Below are positions 57,101 through 60,873 of a stretch of 64,000 bases of DNA, piece after piece. Under the pieces are notes generated by a model. The model had not been told where the DNA came from. It saw nothing but the letters and a program-made list of their open reading frames with translations, and did no database searches. A program made the position numbers and the translations under genes. The stretch is from Ottelia alismoides (lineage: Eukaryota; Streptophyta; Magnoliopsida; Alismatales; Hydrocharitaceae). The stretch is taken from contig JAZKJV010000603.1 of assembly GCA_037367405.1 (NCBI GenBank), positions 1,488,001 through 1,552,000 on the forward strand. The letters run 5' to 3'. The first letter of the stretch is position 1; each line of letters opens with the position of its first letter.

Positions 57101-58379
57101 TGTAGTATCTTGTATTGTGAGTTGAGTTTTCTTTCTGTTTGTCCAAGCTGAGCATTGCATGCTCCAGCTTGAGGAGTGCTAGAATATGTGTCATTCATAT
57201 GTAAGATGGGTAAATGGATCCTTCCAAGATCCATTTACCACATCCAGAGTTTAGTCCCACATCAACAAGTGGTGGGACTTGGAGAGTCTGTGGAGGTTAT
57301 ATAAGAAGCCCCAGAGCTCCTGTATCCAGTGAGAAAGTTCAACGAACGCCCGTGGTTTCTTCCCGCTCCTTAGGGAGTAGTGTTCCACGTAAAATTCTTG
57401 TTATTCATATTTCTTTATCTTTATTTCTGATACGCTTCCGCATTATATTTTCTAACATAACACATGATCATTTGGAAGAGTTGAAGCTCCCTTTAATAGA
57501 GGTAACTTCAGCAACAATTGTATGCAATCAGTTCTATATTCCGTCTATACTGACTTTAGTTTTTTTTCTTAATAACCATGTTTAACATTGCCCTAACTCA
57601 CATTACAATGTTCAACTGAGAACAGTTACTCCTTTTTTCGTTTATAATGCATATGTTGTGTGGTTGTATTCTCATTATCTGCTATTATTCTTCCTATCTT
57701 CAGTTGGAAATGCATACTAGCGGGGATATTATCTTGAAAAGGGAACTCATAGATCCGACCAGTGGGCGTCTTAGTCAGATTAGTAATTTTCTTGCTTCTG
57801 TCATGGGCTTATTGAAACGAACTTCTCCTCTAGATGAACGTGAAGACTGCCTCATCTTAAAAGAAATGCTCCAGGCACATTCACATGCACTTTTATCTTG
57901 AAACTTCTACAATTCTGATGGCCAAATAATTCTGAAAGATGAAGATCTTTTAATTAAGATTTGCAGGGCAGAGCTGATGACATAATAAAACATTATTGTG
58001 AAAGCCATTGGTATCCTCATTGTATTATGACAATGGAGAAATTTCAGAGTGCATGTAAAGTGTATCATGAAGCATATGCGATACTTAGTCATCTTACCCA
58101 AACTGGGAAAGCACGATACTTCTACATAAGAAAGACTGACATCATTGAGGTAAATTTGCGTTATGTAGATAGTTGTACTATTTGTGTTGTCTTTTGTGTT
58201 ATTTCAATCACCTTTCTGAAAAATTTCAAGGTTATATGGTATTATCAGGGGATCAAAATTTCTCTCTCACAGTCATCAGTTCCCAGCATCTCCAGTCTTG
58301 ATCATGATGTTTTGCATTTGATTTGGACCAGGGAAAGATTGCAGCAACAGCATGAAGCTATTGAGAAACGATTATTGAT
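5911..58379 (+). CDS. CHMP7: CHMP7-like SNF7-family (ESCRT-III) protein, 5' part, five exons
   Basis: Joined exons 5911-6108, 9895-9954, 57704-57874, 57967-58149 and 58249-58379 give 247 codons plus two bases without a stop. The N-terminus carries RKEVPDWDD, RFKAFTGQRSDWE and FWRDLILKVAR; exon 2 gives WFVRNGLSPLC; exon 3 DPTSGRLSQ; exon 4 TMEKFQSAC; exon 5 VPSISSLDHDVLHLIW. This is the order and spacing of the plant CHMP7/SNF7-family proteins of a little over 400 residues. In animals CHMP7 joins an N-terminal ESCRT-II-like winged-helix part to a C-terminal SNF7 helical domain and recruits ESCRT-III to the nuclear envelope; the plant role is less clear. ATG 5911 is the first in-frame ATG, with an in-frame TAA at 5893-5895. 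The last codon is split AT|G at a GTAAGC donor, so the gene continues; no further exon is recognisable before 64000. Intron 2 is 47.7 kb and intron 3 has a GC donor. Confidence 0.9.
6600..7650 (-). pseudogene. hAT transposase C-terminal remnant in intron 1
   Basis: On the minus strand, 7629-7430 reads ERN-(stop)-STF-x-LIHS, then DKLNDIIYIHYNL and WRMKHTREGSYKQDY. This is the C-terminal dimerisation region of BED-finger plant hAT transposases, where the stop replaces the usual Trp. Further left, 6958-6749 is a Gly/Tyr/Ser-rich tail that ends with a stop, as in many of these proteins. Frames are broken and the N-terminal part is missing. It lies antisense to the CHMP7-like gene. Confidence 0.75.
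7744..7830 (+). mobile_element. SINE-like tRNA-derived sequence
   Basis: A box-A-like TGGTCTGTTGGT at 7750-7761 and a box-B-like GGTTTCAAATC at 7792-7802 lie about 30 bp apart, the arrangement of a tRNA-type RNA polymerase III promoter. The stretch does not fold as an obvious intact tRNA, so a tRNA-derived SINE head or decayed tRNA copy is most likely. Confidence 0.45.
7831..8630. other. Intron 1 sequence without recognised features
   Basis: The left part is AT-rich and the right part is mixed. I see no coding frame with a domain and no terminal repeats. Confidence 0.5.
8638..8643 (-). terminator. AATAAA poly(A) signal candidate of the metallothionein fragment
   Basis: On the minus strand CTTCAATAAAATAAG lies about 120 bp after the metallothionein stop codon, a usual place for a plant near-upstream element. 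Confidence 0.4.
8766..9030 (-). pseudogene. Metallothionein fragment (linker exon and C-terminal Cys exon)
   Basis: On the minus strand, 9027-8957 encodes MYPDL followed by SACQTAFLGISPAKK, the linker found in plant type 1/2 metallothioneins. After about 100 bp of AT-rich, intron-like sequence, 8858-8766 encodes GAETEAAGFEN and then CKCGSNCSCDSCGCK with a stop. The last part has the spacing C-x-C-x3-C-x-C-x2-C-x-C of the C-terminal metal-binding domain. A GTAATT donor follows the linker exon, but no AG restores a clean frame into the last exon. The base before MYPDL reads TGCAT instead of TGCAG. The N-terminal Cys-rich exon is absent from 9030 to 10370. I judge it a duplicated, 5'-truncated gene copy lying antisense in CHMP7 intron 1. 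Metallothioneins chelate copper and zinc in the cytosol. Confidence 0.8.
9031..9437. other. Intron 1, nothing recognised
   Basis: No Cys-rich exon, ORF or transposon end was found here. I searched both strands by eye for the missing first metallothionein exon. Confidence 0.5.
9438..9664. repeat. 113-bp tandem duplication
   Basis: Two diverged copies with a period of 113 bp both read TATTGGTATCAC, then CTGATCTGGATGATTT, GGAAATCAGTTGGAGAGAA and a final ACAATGGG or ATAATGGG. The duplication ends about 230 bp before exon 2. Confidence 0.85.
9895..9954 (+). CDS. CHMP7: CHMP7-like exon 2 (20-codon micro-exon)
   Basis: The exon lies between GGATTTTGCAG (acceptor) and GTGAGAAT (donor), phase 0 at both ends. 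Its 60 bp encode VKN-WF-x3-GLSPLC followed by INRVL, the segment that follows exon 1 in CHMP7-like proteins. It is too short for ordinary ORF detection and is isolated by 3.8 kb on one side and 47.7 kb on the other, so automated annotation could easily miss it. Confidence 0.9.
10204..10370. repeat. 89-bp tandem duplication
   Basis: TGTGGACGCGAT at 10204 recurs as TGTGGATGCGAT at 10293. Both copies continue through TTCTTCCAACT, CTTCTTGTGGAGAGAC and GTTTTGTTATGAGGA. The second copy is cut by the LTR element that starts at 10377. Confidence 0.85.
10377..10666 (-). repeat. 3' LTR of N1
   Basis: It aligns with 12470-12767 over its length, including ACAAGAACATAAAGAAATATAA. Its outer end has lost the terminal TG and begins within the former TGTTA...; it is visibly diverged from its partner. 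Confidence 0.75.
12470..12767 (-). repeat. 5' LTR of N1
   Basis: It starts TGTTAAAATAAG and ends CTACAACA on the + strand (TG...CA). It lies directly beside the tRNA-Met-type primer binding site at 12458-12469. Confidence 0.8.
12774..13338. other. Intron 2 segment without recognised features
   Basis: No ORF with a domain, LTR or terminal repeat is visible. It may be original intron or heavily decayed transposon. Confidence 0.5.
13342..13706. mobile_element. PIF/Harbinger (Tourist-like) MITE
   Basis: The ends are GGGTGTGTTTGGTT and, inverted, AACCAAACGCACCC. They are flanked by TTA at 13339-13341 and 13707-13709, the 3-bp target duplication of this superfamily. The 365-bp element has no transposase. 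Its centre holds about three diverged copies of a 40-50 bp unit containing GATTGTATTGAAATTTG. Confidence 0.9.
13930..15080 (+). mobile_element. 5' fragment of a copia element (LTR, leader, decayed gag)
   Basis: 13960-14085 resembles the LTRs of the copia elements at 23.8 and 33.7 kb, sharing TATGTAATTTACCCT, TTTCTCCTATATA and a following AGAGAGC-like run. The PBS is mutated (about 14086-14097), but the downstream CGATGGTCCTAGACC is shared with the relatives. A gag start MSENKV lies at 14682, followed by TPIVKMD and SWKQDDAYACVW with several stops. A rearranged partial gag copy at about 14983-15083 repeats ACTCTGACTACAGAGATAG and GACGCATATGC. Pol and the 3' LTR are missing. Confidence 0.6.
16240..16554 (+). 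repeat. 5' LTR of N2
   Basis: It carries GGCTATATAAGGAGCCCC near 16365, a probable U3 TATA box shared by all family-N LTRs, and ends TTTCTAACA directly before the PBS. Confidence 0.93.
18006..18320 (+). repeat. 3' LTR of N2
   Basis: It starts directly after the polypurine tract and ends TTTTCTAACA before the GGAGT duplication. Confidence 0.93.
20091..20991 (+). mobile_element. 5'-truncated LINE inserted in copia gag
   Basis: The insertion is flanked by the direct repeat AAAGATTTGGGCAAAGAC (20073-20090 and 20992-21009) and ends in AATAAAAAAA. The interior encodes the zf-RVT domain that follows LINE reverse transcriptases: 20495-20818 has IPCRVKIFLWCLRRDRLCDK, a Cys pair CDRC and HLFFECP. The first 100 bp contain a duplicated stretch with CCTAAGGTAGGCGATGGAC that belongs to neither domain. 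The 3' end carries the hairpin ACTCCCAGCTTGGGAGT shared with two other copies in the window. Confidence 0.9.
21481..22699. other. Non-coding leader region of the copia element and unresolved junction
   Basis: No gag-pol frame or LTR pair was found. The sequence just right of the gag start (21.5-22.3 kb) is probably the untranslated leader of the minus-strand copia element; 22.4-22.7 kb merges into the interior of the next element without a clear border. Confidence 0.4.
23779..23923 (+). repeat. 5' LTR of C1
   Basis: TG...CA ends; contains TTCTCCTATATAAGAGAGCT, the shared TATA region of this copia family. Confidence 0.93.
24381..27637 (+). pseudogene. Copia pol of C1, broken
   Basis: 24381-24650 is protease (WIMDSGASHHLCGD, then YTPDFSMNLLSISQ). 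24936-25140 and 25196-25792 are integrase (HFDIWGPSRVP; TSQQNGVAERKHRHLLD; RAVKCVFVGYSKTQKGYHCFDP), ending in a Pro-rich tract. 25981-26526 is reverse transcriptase (SKWVFTVKH, ARLVARGFTQTYGVDY, FQLDVKNAFLYGDL). VYVDDIVITG lies near 26660-26690. RNase H runs from about 26960 to 27637 with DMFTKALARGPF near the end. Stops, frameshifts and a 70-bp LINE-tail insertion at 26822 inactivate it. In a live element this polyprotein makes and integrates the cDNA. Confidence 0.9.
26822..26891 (-). mobile_element. 70-bp LINE tail inserted in copia RT
   Basis: The direct repeat ACAAAGGAAGTATATTAC (18 bp) lies at 26804-26821 and 26892-26909. The insert begins with a T run (poly(A) on the minus strand) and its minus strand reads AATGAAAATTTTGG followed by TGACTCCCGACTTGGGAG, the 3' end of the LINE family also found at 20.1 and 33.8 kb. 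It is an extremely 5'-truncated retrotransposition event. Confidence 0.92.
27645..27789 (+). repeat. 3' LTR of C1
   Basis: Near-identical to the 5' LTR; it begins TGAAGATATTTATG and ends TTTTCCACA. Confidence 0.93.
27977..28245 (+). repeat. 3' LTR of N3
   Basis: It begins TGTTGGAGTATGCGCC after the polypurine tract and shares TATATAAGAAG, CCCGCTCC-AAGGGAGTAGGGTTCCACG and GATACGCTTCCGCATT with the other family-N LTRs. The end is mutated (CTACAA instead of CTAACA). Confidence 0.8.
28363..31255 (-). pseudogene. Copia gag-pol fragment with stops
   Basis: In reading order: gag from about 31255 (VTSIKLNGADNY), with a degenerate region to 30442; protease 30384-30103 (WIIDFSASTHLT); GAG-pre-integrase 30040-29594; integrase 29597-28848 with TSQQNGVAERKLCHLMD and RCLFLGYSRTKKGY; reverse transcriptase 28764-28363 with SRWIFMIKH and GFTQTYGINYFE. 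The integrase frame is 249 codons long, but gag and RT carry stops. It is a lineage distinct from the copia family of C1 and B1. Confidence 0.85.
31684..31745 (-). mobile_element. Short RTE-type LINE tail fragment
   Basis: GGCAAAGCCTTCTCCCAC and AAGTAGGGTCTGCTAGATGG match the 3' end of the RTE copies at 48.2 and 60.6 kb (AACAAAGCCTTTTCCCAC ...). No target duplication was resolved. Confidence 0.5.
31991..33683. other. Intron 2 segment without recognised features
   Basis: No gag, pol or terminal repeats could be assigned. 32330-32560 has the look of LTR or leader sequence (TAGTCCGACATCTAGTAG, GGGCTTGGGCCT on the opposite strand), but no partner copy is in the window. Confidence 0.4.
33689..33831 (-). 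repeat. 3' LTR of B1
   Basis: It starts TGTGGAAAG and ends TTTGAACA on the + strand. The reversed polypurine tract CTCCCCCTCA beside it is split by the LINE insertion. Confidence 0.92.
33840..35445 (+). mobile_element. 5'-truncated LINE inserted at the B1 polypurine tract
   Basis: Direct repeats AACACTCCCCCT lie at 33828-33839 and 35446-35457, and the element ends TATAAAAAAA. Reverse transcriptase starts abruptly at MQYADDTILF (33874) and runs to 34524 in one frame with INKTKLTVI, LPIRYSGLSL and LKHALSAISIFF. The zf-RVT part (34960-35130) has KVFLWCLRRDRMCDK and Cys pairs but crosses a stop. The 3' end carries the same hairpin type as the copy at 20.1 kb, with two exchanged base pairs. Confidence 0.92.
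33874..34524 (+). pseudogene. LINE reverse transcriptase, C-terminal half
   Basis: The 216-codon frame starts at the catalytic YADD motif (residues 3-6), so fingers and palm N-terminal parts are missing through 5' truncation. The following thumb and connection region is in one frame up to 34524. Without endonuclease and RT core it cannot work. Confidence 0.9.
35499..36710 (-). CDS. Copia RT-RNase H of B1 (403-codon open frame)
   Basis: The longest open frame in the window. Residues 1-110 hold the RT core with FQLDVKNAFLFGDL (13-26) and the catalytic YVDD at 101-104. The RT continues through FLGLELARNQ and MTQRKYV. RNase H follows with GCVDANYAGCPKDRKSASG and SSDESEYRAM, ending in TRHVEVDCHYTRDLIQKG and DIFTKALARGPF. 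The first Met is internal to the RT, since the reading continues upstream until the N4 insertion at 36760 and resumes at 39343. The long open frame in an element with decayed LTRs is notable. No working element is implied, because the rest of pol is broken. Confidence 0.9.
   Translation of the reverse strand: MISVVVVRDWPLFQLDVKNAFLFGDLQEEVYMQQPSGFVVEGEPHIVCRFHKVIYGLKQSLRAWFQKLSELIEQQRFTISTADHFLFVKRSQRGIVAILVYVDDIIVTGDDEQCIQVAKDFLGQQFVTKDLGNLQYFLGLELARNQWGMVMTQRKYVIDLLTETGMTGCRSATTPMDPNAELYDDDSEEVDKRRYRELVGKLLYATITRHGISFAVSIVSQFMEQPRQVHMDAVNMISGYLKSFPGARLLVRRDTSLTVTGCVDANYAGCPKDRKSASGFTVFVGSSLVSWKGKKHTVVARSSDESEYRAMTQWSTEIMWVRSALTDLTIEVSLPMHLQCGNQVALFIANNPAFHERTRHVEVDCHYTRDLIQKGLISTFHVAPGDQIADIFTKALARGPFPR
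36761..37061 (+). repeat. 5' LTR of N4
   Basis: TG...CA ends, with GACTATATAAGAAGCCC as TATA region; followed directly by the PBS. Confidence 0.93.
39031..39338 (+). repeat. 3' LTR of N4
   Basis: Aligns with 36761-37061. The TATA region is mutated to GACTAGATAAG, and a GTGGTG duplication lengthens it. Confidence 0.92.
39344..42290 (-). pseudogene. Copia gag, protease, integrase and RT N-terminus of B1
   Basis: Gag 42290-41871 starts with MSTTPVF and contains VKMDGTNYDLW and ASWEADDAYACVW. A Gly/Arg-rich stretch with an HRHGHSEDTC-type zinc knuckle lies at 41664-41422. Protease 41409-40720 has WIMDSGAPHHLCGD, DFSMNLLSISQ and CEACQLGKHHRS. Integrase 40541-39387 has TSQQNGVAERKHHHLLD, then FVGYSRTQKGYRCFD, a Pro-rich linker and SKWVFTVKH. 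Frameshifts divide integrase, and a stop (TAG for a Lys/Gln-type codon) follows TVDRY just before the N4 insertion point. Confidence 0.9.
42721..42866 (-). repeat. 5' LTR of B1
   Basis: It starts TGTGGAAAGG and ends ATCTCAACA on the + strand, adjoins the reversed PBS, and contains the TTATATAGGAGAAAAGCTCT TATA region. Confidence 0.93.
43111..43410 (-). repeat. 3' LTR of N5
   Basis: It starts TGTAATCGAG (four bases shorter than the partner's TGTTAGAAATCGAG) and ends ACTCCAACA on the + strand. Confidence 0.92.
45310..45611 (-). repeat. 5' LTR of N5
   Basis: TG...CA ends; contains CTTTTTATATAGCC (reverse TATA region) and adjoins the reversed PBS. Confidence 0.92.
45617..48183. other. Unassigned, partly GC-rich intron segment
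   Basis: Several short frames on both strands (for example + 46970-47266 and + 47652-48059) show no domain I recognise, and no terminal repeats were found. The base composition at 45800-47450 is clearly more G-rich than the intron around it. It may be captured or decayed transposon DNA. Confidence 0.4.
46222..46650. repeat. 218-bp tandem duplication
   Basis: GTGTGGGACAAGAGTGAGG at 46222 recurs as GTGTGGGACAAGGGTGAGG at 46440, and both copies continue almost identically to AAGTCACGTGAGAAGGAGG. The second copy lacks a short stretch around GAATTCCATCTA. Confidence 0.9.
48202..48495 (-). mobile_element. 5'-truncated RTE LINE tail
   Basis: It is flanked by the 18-bp direct repeat AATGCAAATTAATCATAT (48184-48201 and 48496-48513). 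The + strand begins with an (AAC)n-rich tail, AACAACAACAACAATAAC, then AAAGCCTTTTCCCAC, the inverted 3' end of RTE elements. The remainder matches the last 290 bp of the RTE copy at 60.6 kb, including CCAACACTTCTTGGGCC. Confidence 0.92.
48514..49323. other. AT-rich intron sequence, nothing recognised
   Basis: No coding frame and no transposon ends are visible. It resembles the AT-rich unique sequence in intron 5 and may be original intron DNA. Confidence 0.5.
49324..49463 (-). repeat. 3' LTR of D1
   Basis: Starts TATTGCGAG (lost terminal TG) and ends TATCTCTCCA; aligns with 54289-54432. Confidence 0.75.
49470..53880 (-). pseudogene. Copia gag-pol of D1, many stops
   Basis: Reading order: gag 53880-53399 (FQLKFDIYTVKK and PTAKAMWDIL), a Cys/His knuckle region near 53100, protease 52915-52610 (WIMDSGASQYLCGD), GAG-pre-integrase near 52035-51853 (CEACLLEKHHRSS), integrase 51600-51140 (VKCVFVGYSRTQKGYLYFDPV), RT 51071-50300 (RYKARLVARGFTQTYGVDY; FQFDVRN-type text), RNase H 50226-49470 (ADADYAGCLDDRKFTSG). 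The hAT MITE 52025-52430 cuts the segment between GAG-pre-integrase and protease. Confidence 0.85.
52025..52430. mobile_element. hAT-type MITE with AGTCGG repeats, copy 1
   Basis: Terminal inverted repeats CAAGGTTGCAAAAGTCG and CAAGGTTATAAAAGTCG (right end inverted), with an 8-bp direct repeat ATGTAGAG at 52017-52024 and 52431-52438. Eight-base duplications and CA(A/G)GG ends indicate hAT. Both subterminal regions are crowded with (A)GTCGG and its complement; the centre is AT-rich and non-coding. Confidence 0.92.
54289..54432 (-). repeat. 5' LTR of D1
   Basis: Starts TGTTGTGAG and ends ATCTCAACA on the + strand. Confidence 0.8.
54433..54718. other. Short spacer, probable copia leader remnant
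   Basis: No ORF is visible. It ends in TCTCTGATACCA (54707-54718), a reversed PBS, so it is probably the leader of the LTR remnant that follows. Confidence 0.4.
54719..54950 (-). mobile_element. LTR remnant of a further copia element (minus)
   Basis: TGTGGAATAAC follows the reversed PBS TCTCTGATACCA, and TTTATATAGATGGG gives the TATA-like region. The body of the element is missing. The right border is approximate. Confidence 0.45.
55010..55301 (+). mobile_element. 3' end of a copia element (+): RNase H tail, polypurine tract, LTR start
   Basis: 55020-55105 reads ATMFTKALTRVVFEKYWSKL, the end of copia RNase H, and SMIQTRV. It is followed by a CTAGAGTGTGGGGG polypurine tract at 55129-55142 and probable LTR sequence up to the family-N element at 55302. 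Everything upstream of the RNase H tail is absent. Confidence 0.6.
55302..55585 (+). repeat. 5' LTR of N6
   Basis: Start TGTTACAG is inferred by alignment to the partner; a deletion removes part of the GGGTAAATGGATCC stretch. Confidence 0.75.
57177..57457 (+). repeat. 3' LTR of N6
   Basis: Starts TGCTAGAATATGTG and ends TTTTCTAACA. Confidence 0.82.
57704..57874 (+). CDS. CHMP7: CHMP7-like exon 3 (57 codons)
   Basis: The acceptor CCTATCTTCAG ends at 57703. Translation in phase 0 continues directly from exon 2 and includes GDIILKRELIDPTSGRLSQ and ends LILKEMLQ. The donor is CAG|GCACAT, a GC donor; reading on gives a stop nine codons later. Confidence 0.9.
57875..57966 (+). other. CHMP7: CHMP7-like intron 3, GC-AG type, 92 bp
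   Basis: The borders that keep the family reading frame are CAG|GCACAT and TTTGCAG|GGC. The 92 bp contain no GT dinucleotide at all, so a GT-AG intron within this interval is impossible. Confidence 0.8.
57967..58149 (+). CDS. CHMP7: CHMP7-like exon 4 (61 codons)
   Basis: The acceptor AAGATTTGCAG ends at 57966 and the donor is GAG|GTAAAT at 58150. The exon encodes ADDIIKHYCESHW, MTMEKFQ and GKARYF, in phase 0 with exon 3. Confidence 0.92.
58249..58379 (+). CDS. CHMP7: CHMP7-like exon 5 (43 codons plus 2 bases)
   Basis: The acceptor ATTATCAG ends at 58248. The exon encodes GIKISLSQ, then SISSLDHDVLHLIW and a Gln/Glu-rich helix start, the beginning of the SNF7 region. The donor AT|GTAAGC at 58380 splits a Met codon. 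An alternative acceptor TTTCAAG at 58230 would add six residues in frame; the chosen one gives the better family match. Confidence 0.88.
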
Positions 58380-60565
58380 GTAAGCATTTGTGAGCTCTAT
58401 TTGTTGATATGTGTTTCCTAGAGGGAATAAGCTCATGCATCCTTCAAGTTATTGTTTTTTGAAGATCTTATGATTATTGCAAGGGATTCTATATATTTTT
58501 TTCCCAATAATATTTCCTATTATTTTTTCAGAAAGTCATATAAATAATAGAATTTGATCACACAACGATCAACATAGATCCTGTCTACTTAGTATAGTGC
58601 TGTCCTATGTAAATGATTAAAATTTGTTGGTTAATCTTCTTGGTTTAAACAAGTTGGTGAAGCAGTTGAGTCAATATTTGCCAACGCATTGGTACACCTA
58701 AGTCATAATGATGCCCTTATTACTACTTTATAATTTACAAATACGTTATTAGAGTAGGAGAGTAACAATCTATCTTGTTTGATGATGTGGATTATATTTC
58801 GAGATTTCTATATTGTTTGTAATGAGTTATTCATTTTTTATGGATTGATGTGTCATGGATGATGAATCTTTTAATCCCTGTATATAATTCCTAAGCTTGT
58901 TCCAGGTATTTGTGTGGCTAATTGGTTTTCCCTCCGTGGAGGGTTTCTAGGCTAAATCACTTTATTTGTTTTTGTTGTTGGATTTCTACTTGGTATCATA
59001 GCATAAATTTGCATGCTAATTAATAATCTCTTTTCTTGAGATCCATCTAGAGAATTCGTGCCTTGATGGTCATGCGTTGGATTCTTGTCATCAATTTGGT
59101 TTCTCATGGTTTTTGCGAAGAAATCTGTCCTCATGCTATTTGTTGATCACATCTTAGATTCTTATCGTTGTCCATGCAACAACACCATATGTGCTTTAGC
59201 AATGGCTTGAGGAGCTCCTCTGTGATTCTTCATATTTTTCTTCTCCACTGCCTCTGGTAATAGTTTTGACAACACCGTCCAGATTTAGAATCACTTCCAT
59301 GCTTCAATAATGTGTCTAACTATGAATTTGACACTTAGTGCTTGATGAATACCTGATTTATTTACTTTGTATTTGAATTTTGACCCAGATTCCTTGATAA
59401 ACACATGCAAATAACTCGTAAAAGCATCTTCTTGTACAAACATCAAAGATAAAAAAGAAAAGATTAAAGAAGGATGTAGACTGTATATATGTACATATTG
59501 ACCAAGAAGTATACTAATAAATAGGATTGTACACCTTATTTTGATTCTAATCTAGACCATGTTAGACTTACATGGTCAACAAATAAACAAGAAGAAAAGT
59601 CAGAAAATACCAAAAAATAATATCAAAATACCTAGATATAATGTCCATAAACTTCAAAAAGTCAGTAATATCATTTCAACTTTTGAAATGATTCTTTTTG
59701 CATATTGTAAATAAAAAGACATACAAAACACAAACATAAATACATATAAATACAAAAATATATCTAAAACAGTATGATCAATATTTGATAAGAAAAACAA
59801 ATCTCTAATGTGCCAAATCCCAACTTCTCAAGGTTGTATTTATTTCTTTTAAACTCCAAATTACCCAAATACACCTTTAAACTTCAATGTACAGAAACAA
59901 TGAAGTACAAAAATGTTCAAAAAATATAGACATGGAAGGGTGGAGTTTTCAGTTTTGGAACCTTTTGTAAAACTGTCCAGAATAAATAGAAAACTTTATA
60001 GTAAACTTTATGAATTTGTATACAATTTGTTTCAATTCCAAATAACTTATTTTTTATCCATTCAATAAAGTAAGAAAATAAATAAAAAAACTATCAGCTT
60101 ATATACCAATGAAGAAAAACCCTTATAGACAATATGCCTACATTCACAAACTAATATCTCATGCATATCGATTCCAATTCAACGCTATTTACCTTTAAAA
60201 TTTATCACAAAATGCCCTAACTTTAAAAGATTCTTTGGGGGTAAATTAGATTCATTTGTGAAAATTAAGTTTGGTAATTTATTGTATATATCTACAATGT
60301 GATTTTGAACTTCAAGAATTTCCATAAGGCACATTTTTAGTCCTTAATTGTTTCTTATTTTACATATTTCTTGATCTTGTATTTTAAAAAGAAATATAAA
60401 AATCACAACATCTTCAACATCTTTAAAGATAAAAAAGAATCCTAGGTTCATAAGTATTCTCTACTATGTAAATCCAAACCTAACTTCAATCTAATGTTTT
60501 ACATTAAATTGACAAAAATATTTATAAATGCTTAAAACGATGTGTATTAATAATAAAAATATAAG
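58380..60565 (+). other. Start of CHMP7-like intron 5, AT-rich
   Basis: Begins GTAAGC. No exon with the next expected SNF7 residues was found. The sequence is AT-rich and largely featureless; a TTGGTATCATAGC at about 58991 resembles a PBS but has no LTR pair. Confidence 0.6.
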
Positions 60566-60873
60566 ATACATGTATTACTTACAATATAATAATAAGAATA
60601 ACAACAAAGCCTTTTTCCCACATTAATTATGGTTGATTATATGAATTCTTTGCCTCCATTCAGATCTATCTTGGGTCATTATCGGGGTTAAACCCAAAAA
60701 ACTAAGATCCCTTCGTATAGTCCCATTCCAACACTTCTTGGGCCTTCCTCGCCCTCTCTTAGCCGGCTCAACATCCCAAAACTCACATCTCTTAAACAAT
60801 GCATCAACTGACCTCCTTTGCAAATGGCCAACCACATTAAGCGGTTTTCTCGCATCTTATCCTCGATCAAAGC

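Larger units (their letters stand above)
55302..57457 (+). mobile_element. Family N non-autonomous LTR element N6, beside exon 3
   Basis: LTRs are 55302-55585 and 57177-57457; both contain CATTCATATGTAAGATGG, CTATATAAGAAGCCCC-like TATA regions and end TTTTCTAACA. The PBS-like CGGTATCAAAGC is at 55586-55597; the polypurine tract is degenerate (CTTGAGGAG). The interior has the CAGGCGG-bearing GC-rich part (55795-55920), CTTCTCCCTACTTTGTCGATGCC near 56390, the doubled hairpin module (56665-56755) and CTCCGACGAGGAGAC. No clear target duplication was found. The element ends 246 bp upstream of exon 3. Confidence 0.85.
9955..57703 (+). other. CHMP7-like intron 2, 47.7 kb, filled with nested transposons
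   Basis: The intron runs from GTGAGA at 9955 to CTTCAG at 57703 and interrupts a phase-0 junction (Leu|Leu). Identified transposons cover about four fifths of it. They are listed separately. Confidence 0.85.

Noticed and set aside
58985..59005. TTGGTATCATAGC as a primer binding site of another copia element
   Set aside because: No LTR pair, gag or pol could be found around it; the sequence resembles a PBS only over about 11 bases.
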